Below are positions 22,545-32,555 of a stretch of DNA of 64,000 bases, piece by piece. Position 1 is the stretch's first letter. Each line of letters opens with the position of its first letter. The notes under the pieces are model-generated. The model did not search any database. It saw only the letters and a list, made by a program, of their open reading frames with translations, and was not told where the DNA came from. The position numbers and the translations under genes are program-made. Source of the DNA: Aquatica leii (taxonomy: Eukaryota; Arthropoda; Insecta; Coleoptera; Lampyridae); contig CM069432.1 of assembly GCA_035610365.1 (NCBI GenBank), forward strand, positions 71,490,520-71,554,519, given 5' to 3'.

Positions 22545-23881
22545 TTACTGGTGATGTCTCGTCTCGTTTTCCAATAACACGTCAGGACGAATGATGGTCT
22601 TCGTCGCTCCCGTGTCAACCAGTAACTGGACGCTTCTCCCATTGATCTTGCCATCGAGATAAATGCTATGAAATTGCTCCTTAGGCGATACCATTTGGAT
22701 TGTAATCTCCGGAGTCTGTCTAGATGAGATTACTTTTTGTCTCTTTTGCTCGCCTCGTTCCAAATTATCGAGCGCTCTTCTTGTCCTCTTCTTAGGTTTA
22801 GTACGATGCCGTCGTACATGGCCTATCTCGTCGCAATTCAAAGTTGTCACTCCTCTTTCCCGAAGTATTCGTCGCGCTATCTCCTCGATGCTTTCCAGTG
22901 TCTGCGCGGGTACTTCTGCAGCAGCACAGCAGAGTCTATGACCATCTCGTTGCGATGCTTGTTTTGCTGCTTCAAACTCCAAAGCATGCACCAAAGCGTC
23001 ATCCAATGTCTTCGGTCGAGCTAATCGGAGAGTCTGCTGCGTTTCGTTGTCTCTGAGGCCGTCTACAAAGGTTTGAATCGCCAACTGCTCCAAGAAGGTG
23101 TCTGGCGCTGTAGGATACGCAAGCCGTGTTAGTCTGGCGATGTCAGCCTCAAACTCTTGAAGACTTTCGGCAGCTTTTTGAACCCGACTTTTAATTTGAG
23201 CTTGATAGACTTGTTGAAGATGAGCATCTCCATATCTCAATTCTAACCGTGAAATTAAAAGTTCGTAATTTTCTTGTAGGTGGTCAGGAACAGTTTGTAA
23301 AATTCCAAGCACTTCTCCTCGTAAGGACACTATTAAAGACGTCGCTTTCTGCTTGTTGCTCTAACCATTAGCAGTAGCTGCGGCTTCAAACTGCTTGTAG
23401 TAGGTTGACCATGGAACTTTACCATCAAAATTCGGTGGTACAACTTTGAACTTTTGAGTGTTTTCTTCTCGATGTTCCATTATTAAATCTTCACTCATGA
23501 CGCTTCCTTCACCGTGACAATTCATTTGGTTCATTCTTTCTTCAAGCAGTTGTATTCTTTCTCTCAATTTTTTTTTCTAGCTTTTGTTCTAATTTGTCTT
23601 CTACTTCTTCTATTTTGTCATTCACAGATTCGCAAATTTCTTCTTTTAAATTTAACATATCTGCTTGGGTTTCCTCTTGCACAATTTTGATTTGATTTTC
23701 TATGCTCGTTTGTATTTCTTCTTTTAATCGTCTAGAATTTTCCATCAGCTTTTCTTCAATTTTCTTCCATTTTCTGCGAATTTTAGTGAAACTTTTCTTC
23801 CAGTTTTGCTTCGATTTTCTGTGAGTTTTCTCCCATTTTTCTATTCATCGAATTGAGAATTTCAAATATTTTTGAATCCAT
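22545..23881 (-). pseudogene. Gypsy gag and start of protease
   Basis: Gag probably starts at ATG 23881 ('MDSKIFEILNSMNRKMGEN'). A long predicted coiled coil rich in E/K/Q follows ('EIQTSIENQIKIVQEETQAD', 'EEVEDKLEQKLEKKIE'). Next is the capsid ('KVVPPNFDGKVPWSTYYKQF', 'YELLISRLELRYGDAHLQQV', 'LQEFEADIARLTRLAYP', 'FVDGLRDNETQQTLRLARP'), then a decayed zinc knuckle ('LNCDEIGHVRRH') and the aspartic protease flap start ('VQLLVDTGATKTIIRPDVL', with DTGA). Frameshifts occur near 23760, 23560 and 23345, and another separates it from pol at about 22550. Gag and pol may have been one frame originally. Confidence 0.85.
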
Positions 23882-24245
23882 TTTCACTTTTGGAAAACGC
23901 CTCACCGGCATAAATTTAAATATAACACGAATATAAAGTTTAAATACACTACTTTTTAAAATGCAGTTTTTGTAGAACACAAAATTTTAATAACGATCCA
24001 CTTGTTAATATAAACCACTGGTGTACGGAAACGAATTTAATTAATATCGCGATCACGCACTTGTTAAAAGAAAAAGTTTAACAAACACTATTTTATACTT
24101 TATAAATAAACACGCGTATCGCAAACTCAAAAGTTATTTACGTAATCAATGTTTTTATTACGGGAGCGATATCAAATAACTTAATGGTATTCACACTAAA
24201 AATCGCGAACGGTTTGTTCTATTCGATACTCCACACTGACGCCAC

Positions 24246-24714
24246 TGTTGCGTATTTATTATTAAAAACTAATTTATTTAAAACGACTAAAATACGTTTA
24301 CTTATTCTAGAAATATATACACTTTTAAATTAACCGAACTAATTAAATCTAGTAATATTTAATGAAAACACTTACAGTATATTTATGTATAACCGTTGTA
24401 TAACACTATCACTTAAGATAAGATAACGTCCTCGGATTTCACACTTGTTTACACTAAAAATCCCGTACACGATTATTCTCGGTAGGTTTATCTCACACGC
24501 GTGCTAACGACTTATTTATTTCAACTTGATAATCTTCTTAACACTGTTGTATTCGCATTCCAGCAATAACTGACCTACGAATTGTTCCGTCGGTATATGT
24601 ACACATCGGCGAATCCTTCTCGAGTGTTCCCTACTTTTCGCTATATCTTCTAGAAAAATGGATAACAGCTTCTAGAAGGCTCTTGCATTTGCAAATAACT
24701 TCTCGAACGTTTCA
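24246..24714 (-). repeat. Gypsy 5' LTR
   Basis: 469 bp, TGTTGCG...GTTTCA on the plus strand, roughly 90% similar to the 3' LTR, with an extra ~30 bp around 24376-24412. On the minus strand U3 has heat-shock-like units at 24700-24712, 24670-24677 and 24648-24656, an ATATAC TATA-like box near 24594-24602, an initiator GTCAGTTA near 24566-24575, and AATAAA near 24510. The candidate primer-binding site lies just below 24246. Confidence 0.92.
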
Positions 24715-27378
24715 ATATGTATAAGGAAAAGAGAGGAATCGTCAAAACGTTATAGGAGAAAAAGAAATCTGATTTTATGATAAAAAACGAGTGAAATTTA
24801 AATAAAAAGTGATATAAAAGGAAGACTGAATTATTTAGTGCCGCAAGTTATTTTTTTTTATTATTAAAGTTTGTTTTGCGTTTAAATGTTGCATGGGATT
24901 TTTAGATTTTTATTTCTTAAAATAAGCTTTTCGTGATCATCAAACTTTTGTGTAAATTTAGATTGTTTTGTTTAGTAAGTTGTTTGAAGGAAGATTATTA
25001 TCCAATCGATCTACACTCATATATTAAATTTTAGTTATTTTTGAGAATTGAATTTTATTGATTTATTTAAAAAGGCGATCCTGTCTATAAAAAGAAAATG
25101 AGTATTATTGTAACGAAAATAAAGCTAACGCTAAGTTTTTAAAAATTACATTACAAGCTAAGGCCGTGCGCGTTACAAACACCGTATATCTACATTGCAA
25201 TAATTAAAATTATATATTTGTTTCTTTTAGGTTTACAAGAATAATAATACAATGATGGTCTGTTTTCAAAATAAATCTTTAATAAAATGAACATTGTACA
25301 AATACAGAATGCGACGGCTATAGGAAAGTTTTGCTCAATAATGTTCAAACTCGTTTAACGATTGAGCAGCCGATTAGTATTCTAATAAAACACAGTTTTA
25401 AAGAAAATGTGGTTACATAATGAATTCATTGAGTCTGAAAAGAGTAATAGATGACTAAACTTATACTAGCTATTAAATGAATTAACATTTTCTTATTTTT
25501 TTTAAATAACGAACTTTACATCGTTATACTGTGGATGAAAATAACCAGTAAAAATGTTTCCTGTTCTCTTATTTCAATTTCAATGTAAAAGAATTGTTCT
25601 TATTATGTATAAGCATCTAAATCTTTCGTAACTCAGAAGCAAATTTTACTCGAATTTAGAAAATAGTTAAGGATATTAGTTAACATAAATTGACGTAATT
25701 ACCGTGCGTTTCCGGGTGAGCTCCGTTTTCTATTTAATATTCAGCATCAGATATCCGCATCGTGTCAAATATTTTAACAACGATACATATAGCATAACGT
25801 GCATTTTAAGAAATAAATATGATTTTAACTGAGTTGACAAATTTTCCATGCGCTTACTATAGAAGAAAAAAACAAACACAAACACGGAAGTAATTATCAA
25901 AAGTATTGTAGTAACAGTTCAGAAAAAAATACTTAAGGCTACAATTAGTTACCCACCATAATATTAAATGTTCCGGAAATAAATTTAAAAAAACACAACA
26001 CAATTACAAAATAGGGATTGTGAGAAAAATAAAAATAAACTTAAAATTTATGAAATAATGTTAACCCAAATTAAATCCTAAAACCGTTCATAATTTCATA
26101 CCCAGAAGGTACTATTAAATAGCAACGCAGCTTAAGCGACATAAATACGACCAAATCTTATTTTTAAAACACGCTTTCACTATAAGAAATAATTAAAAAA
26201 ACAACACTAATGTAAATTGAACTTTAACTCTAAGTTGACTATAACCGATCTGTTTATTAACTATATACAACTAATGAAAATTATTATCCTTCATCCATTC
26301 CTACTTATTTGTAAATTATGTCTTAAAAATTATATAGCTTTCATTTCATCAATTTTATCACAATACACCAATTATCAATCAGTAATAGCAATAGTAATTG
26401 CTGTTACTAATTGATAATCGGCTACTTAGAGATAATTTTGTAATTGATTAAATGTAAAACTGTTACCTGAATAATAATTTTGTTTAGTGGAATGACTTCA
26501 GTAACAACTTAGTAAATGTTTCATCTTCACAAAGGACGGACATACTCTAAGCTTTTTATACGGTTACGTTTCGTGCGTACTTCCTCAGGCTACTGAAATT
26601 TATTAAATAGTAAGTCAACAGACATGCACGCTTACATAAACAAATAAATTAGTTATGAAGACAATTATAATAAAAAACTTACATGTAAAAACTTTTAATG
26701 GTATAACAATATAGAGCAACTAAAATAATACTTATTCGAGTTATACATCAAAATTAAAATGTCAATGACTAAAATTAACGTTTAACAAACACTTGAAAAA
26801 TAATTGCAAATTCAAAAATTATTGCATGACATAAAGAATGATCAAACCAATATATAAAAATTGACCATAGAATAACATTCACCTATAAAAATCAATTTGT
26901 AGGTTGTCGATACTGTTAATAGAATTGTTAAAATGAATACTATTTTATGTATGTTGATCTAAATCATTTCTAAAACTAACCTTTCTTCAAAATACTTTCC
27001 ACTTCTAGAATCGTGGGATTTCTTAGTATTTAATTTCACGTCGTCGTTATTGTTACGTCTTTAGCGATTTCAACGAAATGAAGATCTTCTATTGTATTGA
27101 ACGAGTTTACTTGATTTTCTTTCTACTCAATTGCTCACAGGTAATGGCTACCAAACGCCATCTTGCTTTTGCTGATTTATAATTCTTCAAAGCGAATTTT
27201 GCGGAGGATCGGCGTCGTTTCCACACACCTAGTTACTAAAGGTGAAATTATTATTTCCTAGCGTAAGGTCACATCGACAACGACATTCGAAAGGTGGATA
27301 CAGGCGATCAATGTTCAATTCGAGTGAATATTGTCAAACTTACAGTAATTATACCGAGCTGAATCGGTCTACTAGGTA
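24715..27378. other. AT-rich spacer with one short hairpin and a ribozyme-like motif
   Basis: No coding homology was recognised. At about 26369-26415 a hairpin pairs 'ttatcaatcagtaatagcaat' with 'attgctgttactaattgata' almost perfectly. A hammerhead-type core on the minus strand is listed separately (26569-26588). Confidence 0.45.
26560..26595 (-). ncRNA. Hammerhead-type core motif (decayed)
   Basis: The minus strand has CTGAGGA (26588-26582) and, 9 nt later, GAAAC (GAAA 26572-26569). This fits CUGANGA...GAAA, the conserved hammerhead ribozyme core, whose seventh position is variable. The intervening stem II would be only 2 bp (GT/AC), so activity is unlikely. It belongs to the same dispersed motif as 30814, 31796, 32420 and 43928. 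Confidence 0.35.
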
Positions 27379-27414
27379 TGAGATACTATTACCAAGCTTG
27401 GTAATAGTATCTCA
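27379..27414. repeat. Perfect 36-bp palindrome
   Basis: 18-bp arms with no spacer, centred on AAGCTT: 'tgagatactattaccaag' followed by its exact reverse complement. No function is assigned. Confidence 0.9.
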
Positions 27415-28002
27415 ACGTCATTAATCTATATTATCTTTTTGTAACTGTGTTAAGTAATTTGTCTACATTTCTATCTACCAAGCCTTAAGATCGAAGTAGT
27501 GGAGATTTGATATTTTTTATTATGTGCATCATAGATGCAAATCAACGTCAACTCTTCATTCATAGATGGCACCCAACATATAAAAAAATGAAATGAAATC
27601 AAAAGCGCCATTATAGTAGTTGGAATGCGACAGTTTTATGAGTATCTTTGAAGTAATACGTCAACTCGTCATTCACGGAAGGCATTAAAAATTTAAAAAA
27701 AATTACAGAAAATAATATGCAACCACTATAAAAACTTGAGTTCAAATTTGTTTATTATTTTTAATTTAATTCTACTGTTTCTGTTTTTTTTGTATCATTT
27801 TAGTCCTATTTTATGACAAAACGTAATTTAAAAATGTATAAAAACAGTATTTATAAGCTACGAGAAGGCAATTGAAATTAAAAGAATTTTGAATATCGAA
27901 TTTCATATAATTTAAAAAATTATTTAAAATGTTTTTTCAATTTGTTAGGGGAAATGTAAAATATTGGAAAATAAAAACCGAATTTTTGCTGCTTCTGATT
28001 AT

Positions 28003-28234
28003 CAATAGTGGCTTCTCTGTTAGGTCATTTGCCAATGACCCTCCAAAGAAATACTAACAATTATGGTAGTATCTAGTTTATATCAAAAAGACTATAAACG
28101 ATAATAATTATTTTGCATATTAAAAAGATAGATAAACCGAGCTTAAATATAAATCTTTGATTAAATAATAATGCGTTTTTAAAGTATTAATGTTGAAATG
28201 GCCCTTCTGCAGCATTGACCAGCAGCCGCCACTG
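28003..28234 (+). mobile_element. Short hAT-type non-autonomous element (MITE)
   Basis: The left end 'caatagtggcttctctgttagg' and right end 'ccagcagccgccactg' are approximate inverted repeats of the CAGTGGCGG form seen in hAT elements. A related terminus in opposite orientation lies at 28745-28807 (reverse complement 'acagtagcggttttccattaggtcatttgg'), sharing 'ttaggtcattt' with the left end. A decayed copy of the right half lies at 381-480. Target duplications are not clear. Confidence 0.45.
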
Positions 28235-29239
28235 TAGATTTTATTTTTCAGTGTGTATTTAGTTAGTAAAAAGAAATGTACAAATATTATATTTATATGC
28301 TCATAAGGTAGGTTGTTAGCTATCTTTTTATAGTTGGTATGTCGATAGTAATCTAATCAATTTGCAATTATACAACACGAAAGTTTCGTTTCCAAAAATT
28401 CATAAAAAATACACCACATTTGAAGATGTTGTGTTTTTAGAATAGTTGTTTTCGAATGATAACCTGAATCATTAATGGGTATCCTTTTACAGTCAAAACC
28501 GAATACTATAAGCGACCGTATCGTGAGCATACCGATAACATCTGAGAATTGCACAAACGTTGTTGACACGAAAGTTGTATTATAAGCATCTACTTTATTA
28601 TTATCGATCTCTTTTTTGAATTATCTTTTATTATTTTACTTAAATACGACAGTAATAAAAGTAACACTAAAAAAAAAATAAAATAAATTTTAAATGCATA
28701 AGCGTCTTACAACCTTTGTTTTTAATTTATTTAATTAATACTTCAAAGGGGTCATTTTAATATTAAATATTTTTGGACCAAATGACCTAATGGAAAACCG
28801 CTACTGTAGGTAATTATTAGGATATAAATTTCTAAATGTTAAGCGCATATCAAAATTATTCCAAAGTTAAAAGTTTCAATTTTTTATCACAACAATAAAC
28901 GCACTGAACAGCAAATTGTAAATAGTACTTTAACAGACAATTTAGAACACTTGTTTTAAAATGTAGATAAACAGTATTAAAGACATGTATCATATTACAA
29001 TCAGAGCATGAGATAAGACCCAAGAATTCATGATAAGTTATTTGTATCTTTTTTAATAGTTACAAAAATTTTTGTTTGAAAAGAAACTTAGAAAAAAATT
29101 AAGCTTCTTATGATTTCTGTTTTTAATTCACCTAAAGATGTACATTATTATACACAAAATGCAAATTTGAACTACTATAAGTACACTTCTAAAGTTTATT
29201 TTAGTTTATAGACTTAGTGTAACGGTAACTAAACTAAGA
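28235..29239. other. AT-rich spacer
   Basis: No gene recognised. It includes the hAT-type terminus at 28745-28807 described with the preceding element. Confidence 0.4.
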
Positions 29240-29639
29240 ATAATTGACCATATTCAAGCGTTTTTTTGGACTTCAGGTTTAACATTTTTGGGTTGGTAAA
29301 ACTGATGAATTTTAAATCGCCCTCAAAAAATTAAAACTTTTATTGGTTGTCAACAACGACCTCTCTGATTGATGGGTCATAATGAATTCCAGTGATTTGT
29401 CAAATCGGGTTGGTAGCAAATATGGACAAAAAGATTTGGTTGTTATTATGAGGTTATTGTTACTACCAACCCGATTTGACAAATCACTGGAATTCATTAT
29501 GACCCATCAATCAGAGAGGTCGTTGTTGACAACCAATAAAAGTTTTTATTTTTTGAGGGCGATTTAAAATTCATCAGTTTTACCAACACAAAAATGTTAA
29601 ACCTGAAGTCCAAAAAAACGCTTGAATATGGTCAATTAT
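29240..29639. repeat. 400-bp foldback: 177-bp near-perfect inverted arms
   Basis: Arms 29240-29416 and 29463-29639 are reverse complements with only a few mismatches seen by eye (for example a T/A near 29331 and a G/T near 29291), around a 46-bp loop. Because the arms mirror each other, nearly identical 61-codon open frames appear on both strands (29312-29497 and 29382-29567); these are artefacts of the symmetry. Terminal sequence is ATAATTGACCATATTC; no target duplication is obvious. Either a recent foldback/MITE or a hairpin-RNA locus. Confidence 0.95.
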
Positions 29640-30780
29640 ATAAAAATTATCCAAATTGATTTTTTCAAGTTTTTAAATTTAACAGTGAATGTACATTGAA
29701 TAGAAGAAAATTTACGAAAAATGTAATTGATACGGTTTTGTTTTGCCGGCAATCTTGTATGAACTTGGTATAAACCATGCTTCTATACGTATTTATCGGT
29801 TGTTTGCGTTAAAGATATGCGCATATAAAGATAGAAATACAAATAAAAGGAATAAGACTATACTATATATTTTGCACAGTTTTTAGTGTTATAACTATTG
29901 GTTTTAGTCTTGGAAGATTCTTATACATTTTGCCATCTCTTACTCAAGTGCTGAACTATATTAAGTTTTACGGCGTCCATTTTTATAGCAATTGCAAAAG
30001 TAAATATTTTGGGGATACAAATAAAACGTACGGTGATCATTTCACATCTTATACTTTCACATAATGCTTGTTATTGTCTAACTTAGGTATTAAAGTGATA
30101 TAATTATAATTGGTTGCAATCAAAATTCAATTTACGCTGATTTCAAATGTAAAATATTCGTTAAGTAAAGCTAGGTTCGATGTAGAATTTTGTCATTACC
30201 TATACTAACATTTTTTCTTTAAAACTACATTATCACTAAATCATAATTTTTTGTTTTTAGCGAGTTTTCTAGTCGCAAAGTTAATACTGTTTTTACATGT
30301 GGTGTCATCTATCGGGATAAACTGCAGCGATCGCCCTCTTAAAGCGGTATGCCCGGAGCACAAATCGTTTTTACAATTATTACTTAAATTACAACTAAGG
30401 ATTTTCAAAATGGTGCCGAAATTCTTATAAAAAATTATCTTCAACTAGTTACAGAGGCATTTTTTCAATTTTTTTCGGGCATTTAAATAATATCAAAAAG
30501 ATTTTAAATTTAAAAAAAAAACTGCTACAGACAAATTCACAAAGCTTAGAAAAACAAATTGTGCTTCAAAAAAAATTTTGGAAATAAAACGAGAAGAATT
30601 TACTGAAATCTAATGTGATATGTGGTACTATGTCGAATTATAGTTTTGCCTACTATCTTATCGGAAGGCATAAAACCGGTATCGTTACTGAAAAAACGTA
30701 CCTATCAACATTCGTGTTTTTATTTATGTGTTAAAATGTGTTAAAAATTTTCTGTTAATTCATTCTGTTGTTACTATGTT
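29640..30780. other. AT-rich spacer
   Basis: Nothing recognisable on either strand. The short frame at 30241-30444 has no domain. Confidence 0.4.
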
Positions 30781-30804
30781 GTTGACTTACGAGTTTAATA
30801 AATT

Positions 30805-30860
30805 ACAGTTGGCCTGATGAAGTTCTGGCTTTTAGCACGAAACGTTACCACGAAAATAAA
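30805..30860 (+). ncRNA. Hammerhead-type core motif
   Basis: CTGATGA at 30814-30820 and GAAA at 30839-30842, followed by CGTTACC and soon by AATAAA (30855). An internal GGCTTTTAGC could form a short helix, but stem II next to the core is weak. The placement 'ggcctgatga...cgaaacgtta' parallels 32420. Probably the tail of a Penelope-like or similar retroelement. Confidence 0.4.
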
Positions 30861-31769
30861 TTAAAGTGGTCTTACATGCCTCTCCTAAACGAAGAAGTCC
30901 AAATTAATTAGTGCATATACAGAGGAGGAGAAAGAACCTTTACCAAATAAATATGTTGTTTGTCAGAAGAAATTTATGATGATGCACGTGCTTATCTTAT
31001 CTACTAAATATGCAATATGTTTAAAAAAAATACAAGTAGCGATTTAAGTGAAAAGATGTTTTCAGCAAATCTGTTTACAAATTATCTAAGAATGTACTTT
31101 CACCGCAAATGTATTACTTTTAAAGGGTACCTACTAATTTTTTTAAATAAACAATCGCACAGTAAGAAAGTGGCGTTAAGAAACTGAAACGTATGAACGT
31201 ACTGTAGTTTAACCGCAACCCAAGGGGCGGGATTTTACATAAATGTGTTTTTGCGCCGATCCTAATTTTAGTTGGTTATAGTTATACAAGATGATTTTAC
31301 ACTATGATTTTACAAGTAGACTTTTGTAGTACTAATTTATTTACATACGTTTAATAAAGAACGGCTTCTTTGATTATAATGAAGGAATACGGTGTACGTT
31401 GACCAACGTTTTTGGGATCAACTTACATAACAAATCAAAATTTGTTTTTGGTAACACCGAAATGTTACTACCACCATTTGTTTATCTTATAGTAGTAAAA
31501 TATGGTAAGACACGTGGTTATCAAGCTATAAAATGTGAAATGACACGTACACTTTTAATGTACAGTTGACTGTTGACCCGAGTAAACAAAATCCCCGGAG
31601 AGGCGTGGTTGGTGTCACTTGAATTCTAAAGTTACGTACTCAAATTAAAAAGTATTTTGATGAGAAATTCAAAGCATTCATAGGTTATGACTTTAATATT
31701 ATTACAATAAACTGTAATTACACAATAAAATAGTTTTTGGGTAAATGGTGTATATATTTATTAAAAACT

Positions 31770-31800
31770 CACAAACTTTCGAACGTTCTTCTTCAGATGA
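31770..31800 (-). ncRNA. Hammerhead-type core motif (decayed)
   Basis: The minus strand has CTGAAGA (31796-31790), then AGAACGTTC, then GAAA (31780-31777), followed by an AT-rich tail with AATAAATA. Stem II (GAAC/GTTC) would have no loop, so it cannot be active as is. Kept as a family member by sequence. Confidence 0.3.
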
Positions 31801-32207
31801 CAATTATAAAACTAAGGTAACTAGAAAAAACAAATGTTCGGAAAACTTGATAAATGTTGTAAGTTCTTTTAGCTACAGCATTTGCTCGCAGGCCTAAAGA
31901 AAAACCACCATTAAAAACTCTAGACGTAGCTTATAGTGTGTTTGGTAGATAAAGTAAACATCAGGAAATAACATATAAAATAAATATACATCATTTACCC
32001 AAGCACTATTTATTATGTTTCAAGGTGAAAATTTGGTATGTAATTACACATTTACTTTTCTAAAATATTAGGTATGGCATTACAAAATATAATAATTGCA
32101 TGTTTCTAAAAGTAATTCTACAAATTACTTACATCGACAAACACAATTATTAAAAAATCACTTCTATCACTGTCACTTCCGTAGAAGTGAAGATGTAAAC
32201 TTTTACG

Positions 32208-32555
32208 GAGTTTAGAATCTGGCTTGGTTCACAAGTTGATTACCTAACTCGGTAGTGGTTCTTTGTTAGATTTTCGTTTGCTTTTTCAAGTTATCGTTTT
32301 CTTTCTTACCTTTTCAGAGTTTAGATTATGGCTTGTTTCACAAGTGGATAAACTAACTTTTGAAAAGTTCTTAGTTAGATTTCGTTTGCTTGTTTTAGTT
32401 TTGCGATTTATCTCACGCCCTGATGAAGCCCCTAACGAAAGTGGGCGAAACGTTGGCAACTTCGGTTACTACAACAACAATGACACGGTCCAAACCCGGA
32501 AGACATTCTTATCTTAGTATAGATTCCGGCCGTGGAAGCCTTCGCTATTACATCG
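32208..32555 (+). repeat. Tandem duplication plus hammerhead-type motif (Penelope-like LTR remnant?)
   Basis: Two diverged copies of about 85-109 bp begin 'gagtttagaatctggcttg' (32208) and 'gagtttagattatggcttg' (32317). They are followed by CTGATGA (32420-32426), a stem II of GCCC/GGGC, GAAA (32447-32450), then CGTTGGCAACTTCGG. The GTT/AAC pairing after GAAA and GG pairing with the CC before CTGATGA would give a minimal hammerhead cleaving after 'AACTTC'. Known: Penelope-like elements carry minimal hammerheads in their terminal repeats. The segment ends with 'ggccgtggaagccttcgcta', also found at 5122. An open frame 32263-32517 overlaps but looks non-coding. Confidence 0.5.

Larger units (their letters stand above)
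15509..24714 (-). mobile_element. Ty3/gypsy LTR retrotransposon with nested insertions
   Basis: Direct LTRs at 15509-15948 and 24246-24714 (both TG...CA on the plus strand) bound gag, protease, RT, RNase H and integrase on the minus strand in the gypsy order. Flanking tetranucleotides are ATAC (left) and ATAT (right), consistent with a diverged 4-bp target duplication. A polypurine tract (minus strand 'aagaaggggacag', about 15949-15961) abuts the 3' LTR. Just inside the 5' LTR the leader 'TGGCGTCAGTGTGGAG' may be a tRNA-Leu-type primer site. Removing a hAT element (17646-18574) and a Tc1 element (18862-20475) leaves about 6.65 kb. The LTRs are roughly 90% alike by eye, so the copy is old. An extra module (macrodomain plus CCCH finger) lies between integrase and 3' LTR. 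Confidence 0.92.

Noticed and set aside
29312..29567. Two 61-codon open frames, one on each strand, with nearly the same peptide
   Set aside because: They are the two arms of one inverted repeat read on opposite strands; no domain and no independent coding evidence.
32263..32517. 84-codon plus-strand open frame
   Set aside because: Runs across a tandem duplication and the hammerhead-type motif; repetitive low-complexity peptide with no homology I recognise.
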